Assembly: GCF_009727055.1 (NCBI RefSeq)
Contig: NC_052350.1
Span: forward strand, 28,872,000-28,935,999
Source of the DNA: Benincasa hispida
Lineage: Eukaryota; Streptophyta; Magnoliopsida; Cucurbitales; Cucurbitaceae
Direction of reading: 5' to 3'
Length of the DNA stretch: 64,000 nucleotides
The notes below the pieces were generated by a model that was not told where the DNA came from, ran no database searches, and was given only the letters and a program-made list of their open reading frames with translations. Both the position numbers and the translations under genes were made by a program. Of this stretch, positions 1 to 11,280 are shown in pieces. The first letter of the stretch is position 1. Each line of letters opens with the position of its first letter.

Positions 1-165
1 AAAACATTTTTCATTTTAACCATCGGTTACCATAACCAACGCTGCCACTAAACCCACGTCCGAACGTGGAAACATGATTAATTATCATATAATTAATTTA
101 ATTAATATAATCATATTATATTTATATCCTATTAGTTTGATATCACAATATCTACTATAGTATTT
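1..165 (-). repeat. Fragment of copia LTR, reverse orientation
   Basis: Read on the minus strand, this AT-rich stretch ends in a block around GGTAACCGATGG followed by AAAATGAAAA. That resembles the middle of the LTRs found later on the plus strand (near 45630 and 49060). It abuts the reverse transcriptase remnant at about 170, so the element has lost its RNase H region and most of this LTR, or the junction is a rearrangement. The LTR continues out of the window on the left. Confidence 0.5.
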
Positions 166-171
166 TCTCCT

Positions 172-1176
172 CTATGATATATAATCAACATATGGGACCC
201 GTCTCATCTCCTCAACCTCTTGAGGCGTCTTAGGACACATGTCCTTAGACAAAGTGATTCCATGCCTGAACGGCAGTAGGCCCCTCTTGGAGTTCTGCAT
301 CGAGTACTTGAGCAACATCTTGTCAATGTACGATGCCTGAGACAGTGCTAGCACTTTGTTCTTATGATCCCGAAAGATCTGTATACCTAAAACAAACTGA
401 GCCTCTCCCAAATCTTTCATTTGAAATTGGGTCACTAGCTAGTTCTTAACTGCAGTCACTAGTCCTACATCATTCCCAATGAGTAGGATGTCGTCTACAT
501 ACAACACTAAGAAAATTACTGAAGCGTTGATGATCTTCTTATAAACACAAGGTTCATCAATGTTTTGGTCAAATCCATACGACTTGATCGCAGTATCAAA
601 CCGTTTGTTCCAAGATCAAGACGCCTATTTCAGTCCATAAATGGACCGATTCAATTTGCAAATCTTTTGCTCTTGACTTTCGACTATGAATCCCTCGGGC
701 TGCACCACATAAATGGTCTCCTCAAGATTGCCATTCAGAAAGACTGTCTTGACGTCCATTTGCCATATCTCATAATTATAATAAGCTGCAATGGACAGGA
801 GGATGCGAATCGACTTTAACGTGGCAACAGGCAAGAAAGTCTCCTCATAGTCAACTCCCTCTACCTAGGTACAACCCTTTGCCACAAGTCGAGCCTTGAA
901 GGTCTGTACCATCCCATCAGCACCCTATTTGCGCTTGTAGATCCATTTACAACCTATAGGGTGAGCCCCATCAGGCTGATCTACAAAATCCCATACTGAC
1001 TTGAAGTACATTGACTCCATCTCAAGATCCATGGCCTTGACTCATTCATCCCGGTCAACATCCTCCATTGCCTTCTTATAAGACAACGGATCCTCAACGT
1101 CGCCGTCTACTACCATAGCAAGGATTTTCGTGAAACCCAGATAGCGAACGGGTGGGTTCGCAACCCTCCCACTATG
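172..1176 (-). pseudogene. Copia reverse transcriptase, broken
   Basis: Minus-strand fragments at about 834-625, 510-440 and 435-172 carry RT signatures: a DVKTVFLNG stretch (DVKTAFLNG in the family), the PEGF motif, the catalytic YVDD box near 490-510, and the MKDLGEA and VLGIQI segments that follow the active site. Several stops separate these pieces, including one just after the Y-G-L-K motif and one upstream of MKDLGEA. The region 840-1176 still translates in pieces to the N-terminal part of copia RT. The reading stops before RNase H. Non-functional. Confidence 0.85.
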
Positions 1177-1902
1177 TCAAGGTTCCCTCAACTCTTGAGG
1201 TGGAACCAACCTATTGGATGAACTCCCATCAACAACTCTTGTTGATGTAGCAAGCTCTTCAACAACTCTTGTTGAAGTTTCAGTAGTTTCATTGGAAAGT
1301 TCACGTAACACGACTTTGCTTTGTGGACTGTGCTCCCTTATATGATCCTCCTCAAGGAAAGTAGCGTTTGTTGAAACAAACACCCTATTTTTCGTCAGAT
1401 CATAAAAATAACCCCCTCGTGTACCTTTGGGGTAGCCTACAAAGAGGCACGACCTCGACCGTGGTTCCAACTTCTTGGGATTAGCTTCAAGCACATGTGC
1501 AGGGCAACCCCAAATGCGAAAGTGACGTAAACTAGCTTTACGCCTATTCCACAACTCCAGAGGTGTTCTTGCAACACTCTTGGAGAGAACACAGTTGAGT
1601 ATGTACACTGCAGTCTCCACTATGAAACCCCAAAACGAGTCCGAGGAAGCGTAACTTATCATCGAGCGAACCATGTCTAACAAGGTCCTATTTCTCCTCT
1701 CCGCTACACCATTTTGCTGAGGTGTACCCGACGCTGAGAGTTGGGAAACGATTCCATGTTCTATCAAATAGTCCTGGAATGCCAAGTTCAAAAACTTTCC
1801 ACCCCGATCCGATCGAAGTGTTTTAATCTGTCTATCCAATGTATTTTCAACTTCAGCCTTGAACTCTTTGAACTTTTCAAAGGATTCAGACTTCCGTTGC
1901 AT
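1177..1902 (-). pseudogene. Copia integrase catalytic core
   Basis: A 241-codon open stretch matches the retroviral-type integrase core. LRSDRGG holds the second catalytic Asp, and the family motif GTPQQNGVAERRNRTL holds the catalytic Glu. Downstream, the WGCPAHV and VGYPKGTRGG segments typical of copia integrase C-termini are present. The first catalytic Asp lies upstream, near the frame break at about 1980. The open frame is the best preserved part of this element, but gag and RT are broken, so it is not an active protein. Confidence 0.85.
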
Positions 1903-2006
1903 AAGATAAACATACTCGTACCTGGAGTAATCATCAGTAAAACTGATAAAATACTCATAGCAACCTCGGGCTCACACATTCATAAGACCACAAAGGTCAG
2001 AATGTA

Positions 2007-2537
2007 CTAATTCAAGAGGCTCCTTGGCTCTAGAACCTTTTCCAGTAAAAGGTCGTTTAGTATCTTACCCTCAAGGCAAGATTCGGACACAGGTAAAGAA
2101 TTTTCTTCTAACTCACTTAGAAGTCCATTCTTCACCAATCTCTCAATCCTATTAAGATTGATGTGCCCTAAACATAGATGCCAAAGTTGGGCATTTTCTT
2201 TTGGAGAAATTCGTTGACGTTTTGATTGAGTTACGGTAGTTTTGAACATTTCAGTATTATGGAGGAAATTCATGGCTAATAGCCTTAGCACATATAAATT
2301 CAATTCCAGATTCGTAGTGCAAATAAAAACACCATCTTTATGAATAAATGCTTTATTCAAATCAAAAGAGACAGTATATTTATATTGCAATAAACACTTT
2401 ACAGAAATAAGGTTCCTTTTTAGTTCAGGAACAATATATACATCATTTAAAACAAGAAACCTATTCTGTAAAGCTAACTGGAGTCCTCCCACTGCCACAG
2501 CTGAGACGATGTGCCCGGTGCCTACTCGCATCGTCAC
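2007..2537 (-). pseudogene. Copia GAG-pre-integrase zinc-binding region
   Basis: The 176-codon frame includes the LWHLCLGHIN motif, the His pair of the HHCC zinc finger N-terminal to copia integrase. It follows the usual protease-to-integrase linker (ELKRNLISVKCL, then FVCTTN-like text). The Cys pair should read CxxC; here SCLEGKI keeps one Cys and the second is replaced. The frame shifts before the integrase core at about 1990. It lies directly downstream of the protease piece. Confidence 0.75.
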
Positions 2538-2558
2538 CTCACCAGCCTCCAGCTGTCG

Positions 2559-2744
2559 TCAAGATCTAATCCCCTGAAAAGAAGAACAAACATGGTTAGT
2601 GGCGCCTGAATCAATTATCCAGGCAGAATCATCATTCTCCACTAAACAAGTTTCAAACACAAGTAAATCACATTTACATTTATCGGCCTTGTCGCTTTCT
2701 CTCTCTTTCCAGACCCGAGGGACAGTTCCTCTTCCAGTGTCCAT
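2559..2744 (-). pseudogene. Copia aspartic protease fragment
   Basis: A 61-codon minus-strand frame contains AWIIDSGATNHVC, the active-site motif (D-S-G-A) of copia aspartic protease, followed by the SSFQGI text common in this family. It is separated from gag upstream and from the pre-integrase region downstream by a stop and a frame change. Too short and broken to be active. Confidence 0.8.
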
Positions 2745-3609
2745 CTTGGTTGCATGGAGAAACAGTTTCGCTTTTAGGCAACTTATGGACGCCTCCTTTT
2801 TGTAGCGACAGCGGTGGGATTAGCAGGGCCCTTCTCTTCCCCTTACCACCCTTCTTCTTCTTTTCCCCTTTGCAGAGTTAGAAGCAGAAGGTGCAAAACT
2901 TCGTTCCTAGGTTGAACCCTATGCGAAACTCTTGGAGATGAAGCAACATTTGCCTTCACCCTTCTGCCTTTCCTTAGCTTTTTCAGTAAAGATTGGTATA
3001 ATCTGCAACTTCGTTGAGGAGAGTTTGTAAAGGTTATATCTTCACTTTGTAGAATCACATTAACCTTAACAAAAGTGCACATGTTTTGAAACAGGTTCTA
3101 GAGGTGCTCCGGCAAGAATGCATTGGATTATATGATGTAACTGGCTGCCACTCATTCAATGGTAGAAGCCCCATTCAACTACTGCCCATTAAAGTGGATA
3201 CCGATCAATGTTTAGTACTTGTTCACGAACAGACTGCCTTCTTGTATTTTGGAGTTGAATATATATTTAAGAGCCTCATGTATAAGTTGTTCAGATGGTT
3301 GTCCAAACATCCCTTGCACGGACTCCATGATCTCATGCACTGAGACCATAGGCTCATGTTTCTTCGCCAAGACTTCATAAAGACTTGCCAAAATGTAGGT
3401 CGGGCCTTCTCATTCGCCCTTGTCCATCGCTCGTATGCCTCCCAAACATTTCGAGCGGCATTTGGAGTTGGAATAGGAGGACAAGCCTCCGTGAGAGCGA
3501 ACATGAGATCCTCGATGATTAGGATCGTCGTGATCATGTGATTCCATGTTGTTAAATTATCACTAGTAAGTTTTTCGGCGCTTAACAACAATAACGTGGT
3601 TGTTGCCAT
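2745..3609 (-). pseudogene. Copia gag, frameshifted
   Basis: The N-terminal part (3609 down to 3223) has the copia gag look: a short start MATTTLLLLSAEKL, then LTSDNLTTWNHMI and a W-E-A-YERW segment like the UBN2/gag domain. It shifts frame after about residue 95. Further pieces at 3082-2843 are basic and may be the gag C-terminus before the zinc knuckle, but no intact CCHC is visible. Pseudogene. Confidence 0.65.
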
Positions 3610-5040
3610 TTGAAAATGTTGCCGAAAATACGAACAAAACTTTATTAGATTTTGTTAAACCACTTTTAAATCAATCAGTTTTGCAAAATAGTTCCAAGTA
3701 CCCTAAGTTATAAACTTCTATTTTGCAATGGTGCCTCAGTGAGGCAGGACAAACACCACCGGTGGGGTGATTAGTTGCCCCTTCGCTGGGATGAGACATT
3801 CTCAACCATTAGGCAGAACCAACTCTTAGAACTGAACCTAACATCCACCATTTTCCGGTCCAGAATCGTTAACCTTTAACTATTTTGCGTAAATGTAACC
3901 CCTCTCTTTCGGTGCCAGAGTCCTGCCCTAATGCGCTTGCCATAGGGAAAAGACAAATTAGGACAAGAGACTAAGTTACCTTATCCTCTTACAGGAGATC
4001 AAATAAAAAAACGCGCAAAACTGCCATCCTTTAGGGGGACACTCCCAGGGTGCCTCGAGGCGATGTGCAGTAACTTTATTCAACCTAACGAGGGAGACCA
4101 AGGGATATGTTGTCGCACTTCCCGCTCCCACTTACTATAAACATTCTCTCCATCCACCTTGATATTGACCTACCCAAACACCATCCGTTAGGGGGACACG
4201 CCAAAGGTGCCGCGAGGCCGAGGATAGATCTCACGGTGTGGACTATTTAGGAGAAAAGTGAAAAGTTTAAGTGAAGCATCTCATGCCCCAAGTACCTTCC
4301 ACTGAATGTTCTACCTAGGGGTTCATTAACCTAGACAATCCGGCTACTAATTTTAGTCTAAGCCGTCTTTTTAAACTCAGATCATAAACAACATTTGTCT
4401 ATGAAAATGAACAAGTTTAAGTAGTCACATTTAAACACTTTAACAGACTGTCCTTAACTTGCATGCATGCATCAAATCTATCTAATTTACCTTTCCAGGT
4501 AAGTTCCCAGGTAGGGATGTTACGTTTTCGTCAACTTAAATACCCCAGCCTAGACAGAACCCGCCTTAGACAAAAGGTCCCTTATAGATAGATTTGTTAC
4601 ACTTTAACCTTTTATTAGCCAATTTAATCCTATTAAACTGATTAAAAGATTAAAGCCTTAGGGTTGCTAATTGTATTAGAACCGTAATCTTAGGTCTATG
4701 TGATCCAAGTTTTAAACACTTTAAAACCATGAATTAAACCTAAATGAGCAAGCATGTCTTTCTTATTTCTTTTAGTTCTAATTTCTCTTTTAACTTTTAA
4801 AAAGAAACAACTAAAAAACATTGTGCATAACGAGGCATTTATAACATTTATAAAGTAACCTATGTGTCATGCTTCATGCAATGTCCGGTCATTACTATAT
4901 ATAACTTTTATATATATAACGCGTAACAACCAAGCAAACATGTTATCATTCACCCTTATACTATAACAATTACAATATAAAGATGATGCATGTTAATGCT
5001 TTTTATGCATGCATAAATATAACTCTTATGATAAATATAA
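3610..5040 (-). repeat. Non-coding leader or LTR remnant of the minus-strand copia
   Basis: No coding signal is seen. The block has higher GC than its flanks in 3720-4330. It contains a short palindrome, TGCCTCA-G-TGAGGCA, at 3731-3745. It also contains two imperfect copies of a segment reading TTAGGGGGACAC and then GGTGCC-CGAGG, near 4030-4063 and 4187-4220. The position upstream of gag suggests the element's leader. From about 4350 to 5040 it becomes AT-rich with nothing recognisable. Confidence 0.35.
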
Positions 5041-5400
5041 AGGGAAGCTAGTCCACAATTTATTGAGCCCTTCGAGGTCTTAAAGCAGATTGGCCCTGTA
5101 GCTTATCGGTTGGCATTGCCACCGTTTCTCTCTTCAGTTCACAATGTTTTTCATGTCTCATTGTTGAGGAAGTATGTGGCAGTTCCGTCCCGTGTGGTGG
5201 ACTTTGAACCGTTACAGTTGAATGAAAACTTAAGTTATGAAAAGAAGTCGATTCAAATTCTCGCTGAGGAGGTGAAAACTTTACGCAACAAGGAGATAGT
5301 ACTTGTGAAAGTTTTGTGGTAGAACCACCAGTTTGATGAGGCTACATGGGAGAGAGAGGATGAGATGAGAGCCCAATATCCAGAGCTTTTTCAAGAATAA
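5041..5400 (+). pseudogene. Ty3/gypsy integrase C-terminus
   Basis: The plus-strand frame reads [20 protein letters not shown], then [14 protein letters not shown], which is the hallmark C-terminal region of plant gypsy (chromovirus-like) integrases. An in-frame stop (TAG at 5320) interrupts what continues as NHQFDEATWEREDEM and PELF to a terminal stop near 5400. Everything upstream of this piece is absent. It is followed directly by a polypurine tract and LTR start. Confidence 0.85.
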
Positions 5401-5430
5401 ACTTTCGAGGATGAAAGTTTGAGGGAAGAA
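5401..5430 (+). other. Polypurine tract of the gypsy element
   Basis: A purine-rich run ending GAGGGAAGAA lies between the pol stop and TGTGACATCCC, the typical start of plant gypsy LTRs. This position and composition fit the plus-strand primer of reverse transcription. Confidence 0.65.
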
Positions 5431-6600
5431 TGTGACATCCCAAATTTTTGTGTAATTTAAACTTAGTTATTTTGGAATATTTGAGGATTATTTTGGATTT
5501 TGTGTAATTTAAACTCAGTTATTTTGGATTTTTTAAGGTTAAATTGGATTATTGTGAAAGGATAATTCAATTTTATTTTTGGTCAGAGACGAATTTTGGA
5601 ATTTAAATTTAATTAAGAGAAATTTGATATTTACGTCAAATTGTTTAATTTTTAATTTAATTTGAGAAAATTGAATTAAAATTGAGAGTTTTGGATTTTT
5701 TTTAGATTTTTGGAGAAGATATTCAGAAGTAAATCAATTTATTGAGATATTGGATTTGAAATTCTTTTTTTCCAAAAGGATTTGGGATTTTAAAATCCAA
5801 TAAGGATTTGGATATCTGGATTTTGGAGAAGAAAAGGAAAGATGTTTGAGTTGTTACTGAAAAATTGTTGTGTCAAAGGTAGTCGTCCATCGATTCCAAG
5901 CGTTGCCTCTCCATGTTCGTTTAGCCGTCTCTTCAACGCAGCCGCCACTGTTCGTTATTCTGACGAAGCCGACAGTGTTCGTCCGTCTGCCTCCTCAGCG
6001 CGCCGCTTCTTCCAGATGCCGCCACCATCGCCGCCCAGCTCCGTCCATTGCCAGCCTTGCAGTCGCGCCGTCCGTTTCATCCTTGTAGCCTTGCAGTCGC
6101 TCTCCTTCCACCTCCGTCGAAGTTTCGCTGCCAGATCCGACCCAGCCTCTAACCTCAGTCGCCAGCGCCGCCTGTCGCCGCCCCTTTTTCAAATCCAGCA
6201 GCCGCCGCCATTCAAGTTCTCTGTCGTCGCCCTTTTGGGTTATTTCGTCGATATCTTGAAATTTGCATAAGAATTGAGTTTTGGATTTTTCTTTCAAGAG
6301 TTTGGTTACCATTTGGTTTTAGGTTAAAAATATCAATCTCTCTTACGTTTGGACTCTAGATTTTAGATTTGAAAGATTTTGGGACCTTGCTCATCAGGAA
6401 AGAAACCAATTTTCAGTCCAAAATTGTTAAAGTTTTGTTGGCCAACAGAATTGAATTTTGGAATTAATTTTGGACCAAGCCACATTTTTCAGGAGGTTAA
6501 ATTTGGGGACATTTTGACCAATTTTGTTAATTGAGTTTAGACCCCAAATGATTAATTAATTTTACATTCATTATTCTAGGCTCGGTATTGCCCATATAAT
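5431..6600 (+). repeat. Gypsy 3' LTR, 5' part
   Basis: It starts TGTGACATCCC right after the polypurine tract. It runs through AT-rich sequence, then a GC-rich block (about 5870-6240) that is open for 142 codons but reads as low-complexity Ser/Pro/Arg. Such blocks are common in long plant gypsy LTRs and are not convincing genes. It loses similarity of style at about 6600, where a different kind of sequence begins. Confidence 0.55.
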
Positions 6601-7890
6601 GAAAGCAGATCTTGGTCCATAGACTCCCTTCAACCTGTCTGATGCTTCTTCGGCCAAATACAATATACAAGTGGGATCTGCACTATGAGCAAGTTATGTG
6701 AAAAACCGCTTCTTTTTTCCAGTTACGCAACAACTTGGGCGAAATGGGGTTCTACCGGGAAACCATGGATTTTTTAATTTTCGTCATTGGTTACTAGTCA
6801 AGCCACTGGAATGGAATGAGATAAGAATCTCTGGAGATCTTTCCTCTCCATTTACTTGTAACAGGCTTTCCCTCTATAGAAGACTTCTTCAGAATGGCAT
6901 AATTGTCTGATTTATTTGGCTTTCCCTCTATAGAAGACTTCTTCAGAATGGCATAATTGTCTGATTTATTCCTCGATCTTCAAAGAAGACTGACTTCTCC
7001 TACTCCTCCTTCTCCTTTAGGATAGGATCGTCGTTGGTCCTTCCTTCTTTCACTAATGATCTAATGAGATCACCATTTTCTATTCGTTCGCCCTAAAAGC
7101 AGGAAAGGTTCAAATACACCCTAATAAGGAAAGGAGCGAAGCAACTCAACCAATAGGGAGAGAAGCGAAGCAACTCGACCGATAAGGAGAGGGTCAATGT
7201 AATTGAGTAGAGATCGATCGATCAGGAGAGGGTAAGGTGCTTTATTTATATAGGCGAACAGGACAAAAAGGAAATGGAGTGACTACCTAAATTGGGGTTC
7301 TATGAAAAGTGAACAGCTGAGCAGAAGATATCTAACTCAAAATCTCATTTATTAGGTGGATGTGATCTACTCTTTCGAGAGCTAATATTTATTAACCGAT
7401 CGAAACAAAGAGACAATAAATGGAATGTCTACCTACGATTATCTAAACTGCAAGAATAGTGCTACTAAGCTTTGAAAGGTACCTCCACATTGATTGACTA
7501 AAGCTTATCTAACGACCCTCTCCCGAGTGAATGCAATCTATACTTGATTCTACTCTTCTATATGAGTAGAATTCACTTGAGTGATTCTTCCTTTAAGTTG
7601 ATGGACCGAGAAGCTTCTCCCTATCAGTGATAATAAGGTATCATAGCACAACTTTTAACTACTAAAGATAGAAAGAAGTGATATTGTGCTAACAAAGCTA
7701 AATGTTGGAGGATTGAATGAACACCAGGATTGAACTACCTCTTATGGGTGTATATACTCCTTTGTAGCTACAACTTACCATTAGCTGTGGGGATAGGATA
7801 ACCATACTTAACGTGGGAATAAAGCTCATCTCTTTCAAATCTTCGACTTACGGCTCTTCATCAGAACTCACTGCCCAAAATCTTAGGTCT
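6600..7890. other. Higher-GC insert of organelle-like style
   Basis: This stretch differs from both flanks. It is less AT-rich, has few homopolymers, and repeats phrases such as GAAGCGAAGCAACTCGACC and GATCGATCGATCAGGAGAGGG. That resembles plant mitochondrial intergenic DNA, so a nuclear mitochondrial insertion is my guess. It includes a tandem duplication of 54 bp at 6864-6917 and 6918-6970. One 70-codon frame at 6698-6910 has no family I recognise. The identification rests on style only. Confidence 0.35.
6864..6970. repeat. Two-copy 54-bp tandem duplication
   Basis: A unit beginning GGCTTTCCCTCTATAG and ending CTGATTTATT occurs twice back to back with no visible difference, so the duplication looks recent. 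Confidence 0.9.
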
Positions 7891-7899
7891 GACAATGGG

Positions 7900-8935
7900 C
7901 CTTGGTTGCTAAATTAAATTGTGGTTTATGTTATAAGGTTGATTCAAGTCTTACAAAAATTTTTAAGGAAATTATTTTCATAGACTATTTTTGTGACCAA
8001 ATTTTGAGATAAGTAATCTTACTACTGAAACTGCCTTTGTGTCAGGCGATGAATTTAAGAATGATTATGAGGATTCTAAGACTGTTTGCATTGAGATGCA
8101 TAAGGATAAATGAGTTGATCTTAATTGTGTTTTGAAGCATGTTTTGAGTACAAGCATGAATTAAGTTATTTTGTTTATATGATTTGCTAGATGAACATTG
8201 AACATGATGTTATGACTTTGCATGTTTGTAAGACTATGTTTTATGATGTATGTTATGTTTATGATAGTGATAGTTACCCCTACCTATAAGTAGATATTCA
8301 CCAGAGGTGGTGATCTCCTTCAGAATTTCACCATATGTTTGTGTTTCCTTCGGGATTCACCAGAGGTTTGTTTTTCCTTCAGGATTCACCAAAAGTGATG
8401 ATCTCCTTTGAAACTTCACCAGAGGTCTGTGGATACATCTCACTTACAGTAGGACGAATTCAACTATTCACTAGAGTCATCCTATGGAAAGTAGAGGTTA
8501 TGAACATCCCACTAAAGAGTAGAATCTAGATGATATAGATACTTAACCTGACCCCGATAATGGGGTTACTTAGTGAATATTTTATATTCATTCTTTCTTA
8601 TGTTTATTTTTTAAGTAAGTTGTAAGAACATGTCGACGGATGACAAGCGAAATCCATGATCAAACTGCTAAGACCAATCTAACGCTCCCGCTCATTTTTT
8701 TTATGTTTTTATAATTTTAAACTTAATCAGCGGTTGAATTTAGAAAATCTTCAGTTTTTGCATTTTGGATGCTTAGATGATGTTTTCTAGTAATATTTTA
8801 ATTTATTTCTATTTTTTTAAAATGATGTTAAATGAATTTCAATCATTTATTTTTAATAAAGAGTTTAGTTAGTTTTTGCCAAAATGTGGAGATTTATGCA
8901 TACATGTAGTAACAACCTAGTATAAATCCTAGAGA
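7900..8935 (+). repeat. Gypsy LTR, probable 3' part
   Basis: AT-rich sequence with four to five short degenerate repeats of the phrase TTCACCAGAGGT near 8300-8430, then CTGACCCCGATAATGGGG and a long AT-rich tail. This is the style of the downstream halves of long plant gypsy LTRs, so it may be the continuation of the LTR that starts at 5431. The 3' LTR end and target duplication were not found. The 64-codon frame at 8335-8529 is a by-product of the repeats. Confidence 0.4.
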
Positions 8936-9258
8936 ATTCGTTACAACAGAGATACCATCTTATCGATTGATGAGGAGGGAACCTGCCCACCAATCCCAAA
9001 GAAAGTTTTAACATGATGAGACATTCATTCGCACGAAACATGATTGAAAGGACGTTTGGAATGTTAAAAGGTCAATGGACTATACTTCAAGACAAATCAT
9101 ACTACCCAATAGACATGAATTGCAAGACAATACATGCATTTTGTCTCTTGCATAACTTGATAATTCGAGAAATGGGGCCAGATTCGACATTCAAGGAAGG
9201 GAAAGGAAGTCAAAACGAACCAATATTGGGAAACGTAGATATGGTATTCTACAAATGA
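8936..9258 (+). pseudogene. PIF/Harbinger transposase C-terminal fragment
   Basis: An 81-codon frame reads RHSFARNMIERTFGMLKGQW, then CKTIHAFCLLHNLIIREMG. It matches the end of the DDE_4 (HARBI1-like) nuclease, with the conserved N-x-IERTFG-x-LK helix and the LHN motif; the catalytic Glu is the E of IERTFG. Text just upstream (RYHL, then NPKESFN) continues the family match in a frame broken before 9013. The N-terminal two thirds and both other catalytic Asp residues are missing. Confidence 0.8.
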
Positions 9259-9284
9259 GTGGACCCAATGGAGGGATTATGATT

Positions 9285-9440
9285 TTAAAAGTACTTTACA
9301 GTCTAGGAAATTATGATTTATATATGATGATTTTTTTATTTACAAAGTACTTTAAAATTTAGAAAATTATTATTTGTGGGATAATTTTTTTATTTAGAAA
9401 GTACTTTAAAATTTAGGAAATTACGATTTATATCATATGA
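9285..9440 (+). repeat. Three-copy minisatellite, period about 55 bp
   Basis: Units containing AAAGTACTTTAAAATTTAGG and then AAATTAYGATTTATAT recur with GTAC at 9291, 9347 and 9401. They lie between the Harbinger fragment and its presumed end. Confidence 0.75.
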
Positions 9441-9454
9441 TTATTTAGTATGAT

Positions 9455-9652
9455 GTAGATTACACTCAAACCCACCCCAATCCTAACAATGCAATCCAAA
9501 CACATTGATCAATAACACAACAAATCCAATCCTGCACTCCAAACACCGTTATCTGATTTCCAATAATACTGATTACATCTCAAGAAACCACATCGTAGTT
9601 TGATTCCGAATAATCCTGATCACATTTTGATCCCCTAAACGGCCCTTAAGAA
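9455..9652. mobile_element. Probable terminal region of the Harbinger element
   Basis: The block ends CCTAAACGGCCC followed by TTAA. Reading inward on the minus strand this gives GGGCCGTTTAGG, a typical Harbinger terminal repeat, and TTA/TAA is the usual 3-bp target. The opposite terminus was not found, so the element is truncated on its left. Confidence 0.5.
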
Positions 9653-10499
9653 TTAAATTTAGAGAGATGAAATAAAGATATGATAGAGAAAAAGGCCAAG
9701 GCACGAAAACACGGCAGTAAACTCATTTCTTCTTCCCAGCCTTGGCAGCGTCTGAGGCCTTTGTCTGTTAAACGAAAAGGGGAAATTGCAACCAATATTA
9801 AACTCAAACAAGAAAAGGAAGGGTTCACTCACGTTCTTTACTCCACGTATCTTCTTGGCTCTGTTCTTCCTCTCCTTCATTTGCTTCCTTGATTTTTCGA
9901 CTTTAGTGTCAAGTCCATTCTGTAAAGAAGATAACACTTGATTTCAGAAATAACCCAACTCTTTTGCATCCATACAGAAAAAATATTTTGAAAAATAGTG
10001 AACCAAAATTGCAAAAGATATAATGATTCATGGCCTTTAATCAAATGACTCTTATAAAGTGTAAACAGCCTGCAACAGCAAATTGAAGTCCCTCAAATAT
10101 TTCAGACAAAGAAACCTGCATCTCATACATGATATTTTCCCACATTACTCCTTTTGATACATTCAAGTGAAACCCAAAAGTCCACCCCTACCCCCGTTTT
10201 GCTTAGTTTCTATAGGGTTCTATCTTCGTTTTTTTTTCTCCAAATCAAATGATGCAATATTCCTCAATTCATAAAAGAATTATCAATTTTTGCCTTGTTA
10301 CTTCATTCTTTACACAAGTCCTCCATATGAACCAATTGCATCCTAATATCCCCACCACCACCCCCCAGCCCTTCATTTATTTGTCCCCTGCCAAATCAGA
10401 AATCGGAACTCAACATGGGTAGCACGCATGTTCGACACACACTGCTCAAAGCAGTGTTTTTTTTCTCATTTCAACTCCGCTTTTCTATGCTCTAATTGG

Positions 10500-10590
10500 A
10501 AACTTTTAGAGTAATCATCTATTGGTGTGGGATTCGATCTTATTTCATTCATCAATGAAATGCTTCTATTTCCAAAAAAAAGTATTGAAT
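10500..10590 (+). repeat. LINE-like 3' tail in an RPS24 intron
   Basis: The phrase TATTTCATTCATCAATGAAA, followed by GCTTCTATTTCC and an A run, resembles the 3' ends of plant L1-type LINEs. It is very short, with no coding part. Confidence 0.35.
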
Positions 10591-11280
10591 CCATTAGTTA
10601 ACAACAGTACTGATTAGAATACTTCATCAAATATAATGTGTGCAGGCAAAAGCCTACAATGGAACAAAAGAGAAAAGTGGTGTAAATAACGCATTCACCC
10701 ATCAGAGGATAAACATGAATGAAGGATCAATAACAGGATTCTTTCCTTTATGTACAAAATCAATTCATAACATTGTAAAGATCTACCAAATCACAACTCA
10801 CAAGATGGAAATATAAAATATTAGTAAGGAAAAGAAATTGCCATGATTAGCCTGTACTTGGGCTCATATTTTTTGGCATTTTCAACAGAATCATAAATCA
10901 AAATGGACCCAGTTGATTTTCCACCTCCAAAGTGAGTTCCGAACTTAAAGACCACAATTGCACTTGCATCCTTCACATCATATATTCTTGCTAACTTTTC
11001 CTTCAGTTCTGCCTTCAAGTCAAAAAGACGAAAGTGAGATCACACGAGCGGACAATTTAACATGAAACCAGACTCGAAACTCAAAACCATTTAACTCAAC
11101 AATGTATCTGTTGCTTGGCATAAAACGTTAAAGAAAGCAAAAAAATCTAATTATGAACTGTAATAAATTTGGCTGTAAGACAAATTGCTGGATTTATTCA
11201 CTATGAAAGCAATCCACAAGCTGCACTGCAATTATGCTAAAGCAGAAGCACAATAACTACTGTAAGTAAAATCGACTTAC

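Larger units (their letters stand above)
1..3609 (-). mobile_element. Degenerate Ty1/copia retrotransposon, minus strand
   Basis: Remnants appear in the order gag, protease, GAG-pre-integrase, integrase, reverse transcriptase when read from 3609 down to 172. This is the copia order, with integrase before RT. All domains are interrupted by stops and frameshifts, and RNase H is missing. No primer binding site (complement of TGGTATCAGAGC) was found upstream of gag, so the 5' LTR boundary is not defined. Its RT is closely similar to that of the plus-strand copia at 46229-47696, suggesting one family. Confidence 0.85.

Noticed and set aside
5842..6270. 142-codon open frame as a new gene
   Set aside because: It is a Ser/Pro/Arg-rich, low-complexity frame in a GC-rich block inside a gypsy LTR, with overlapping frames on both strands and no recognisable domain.
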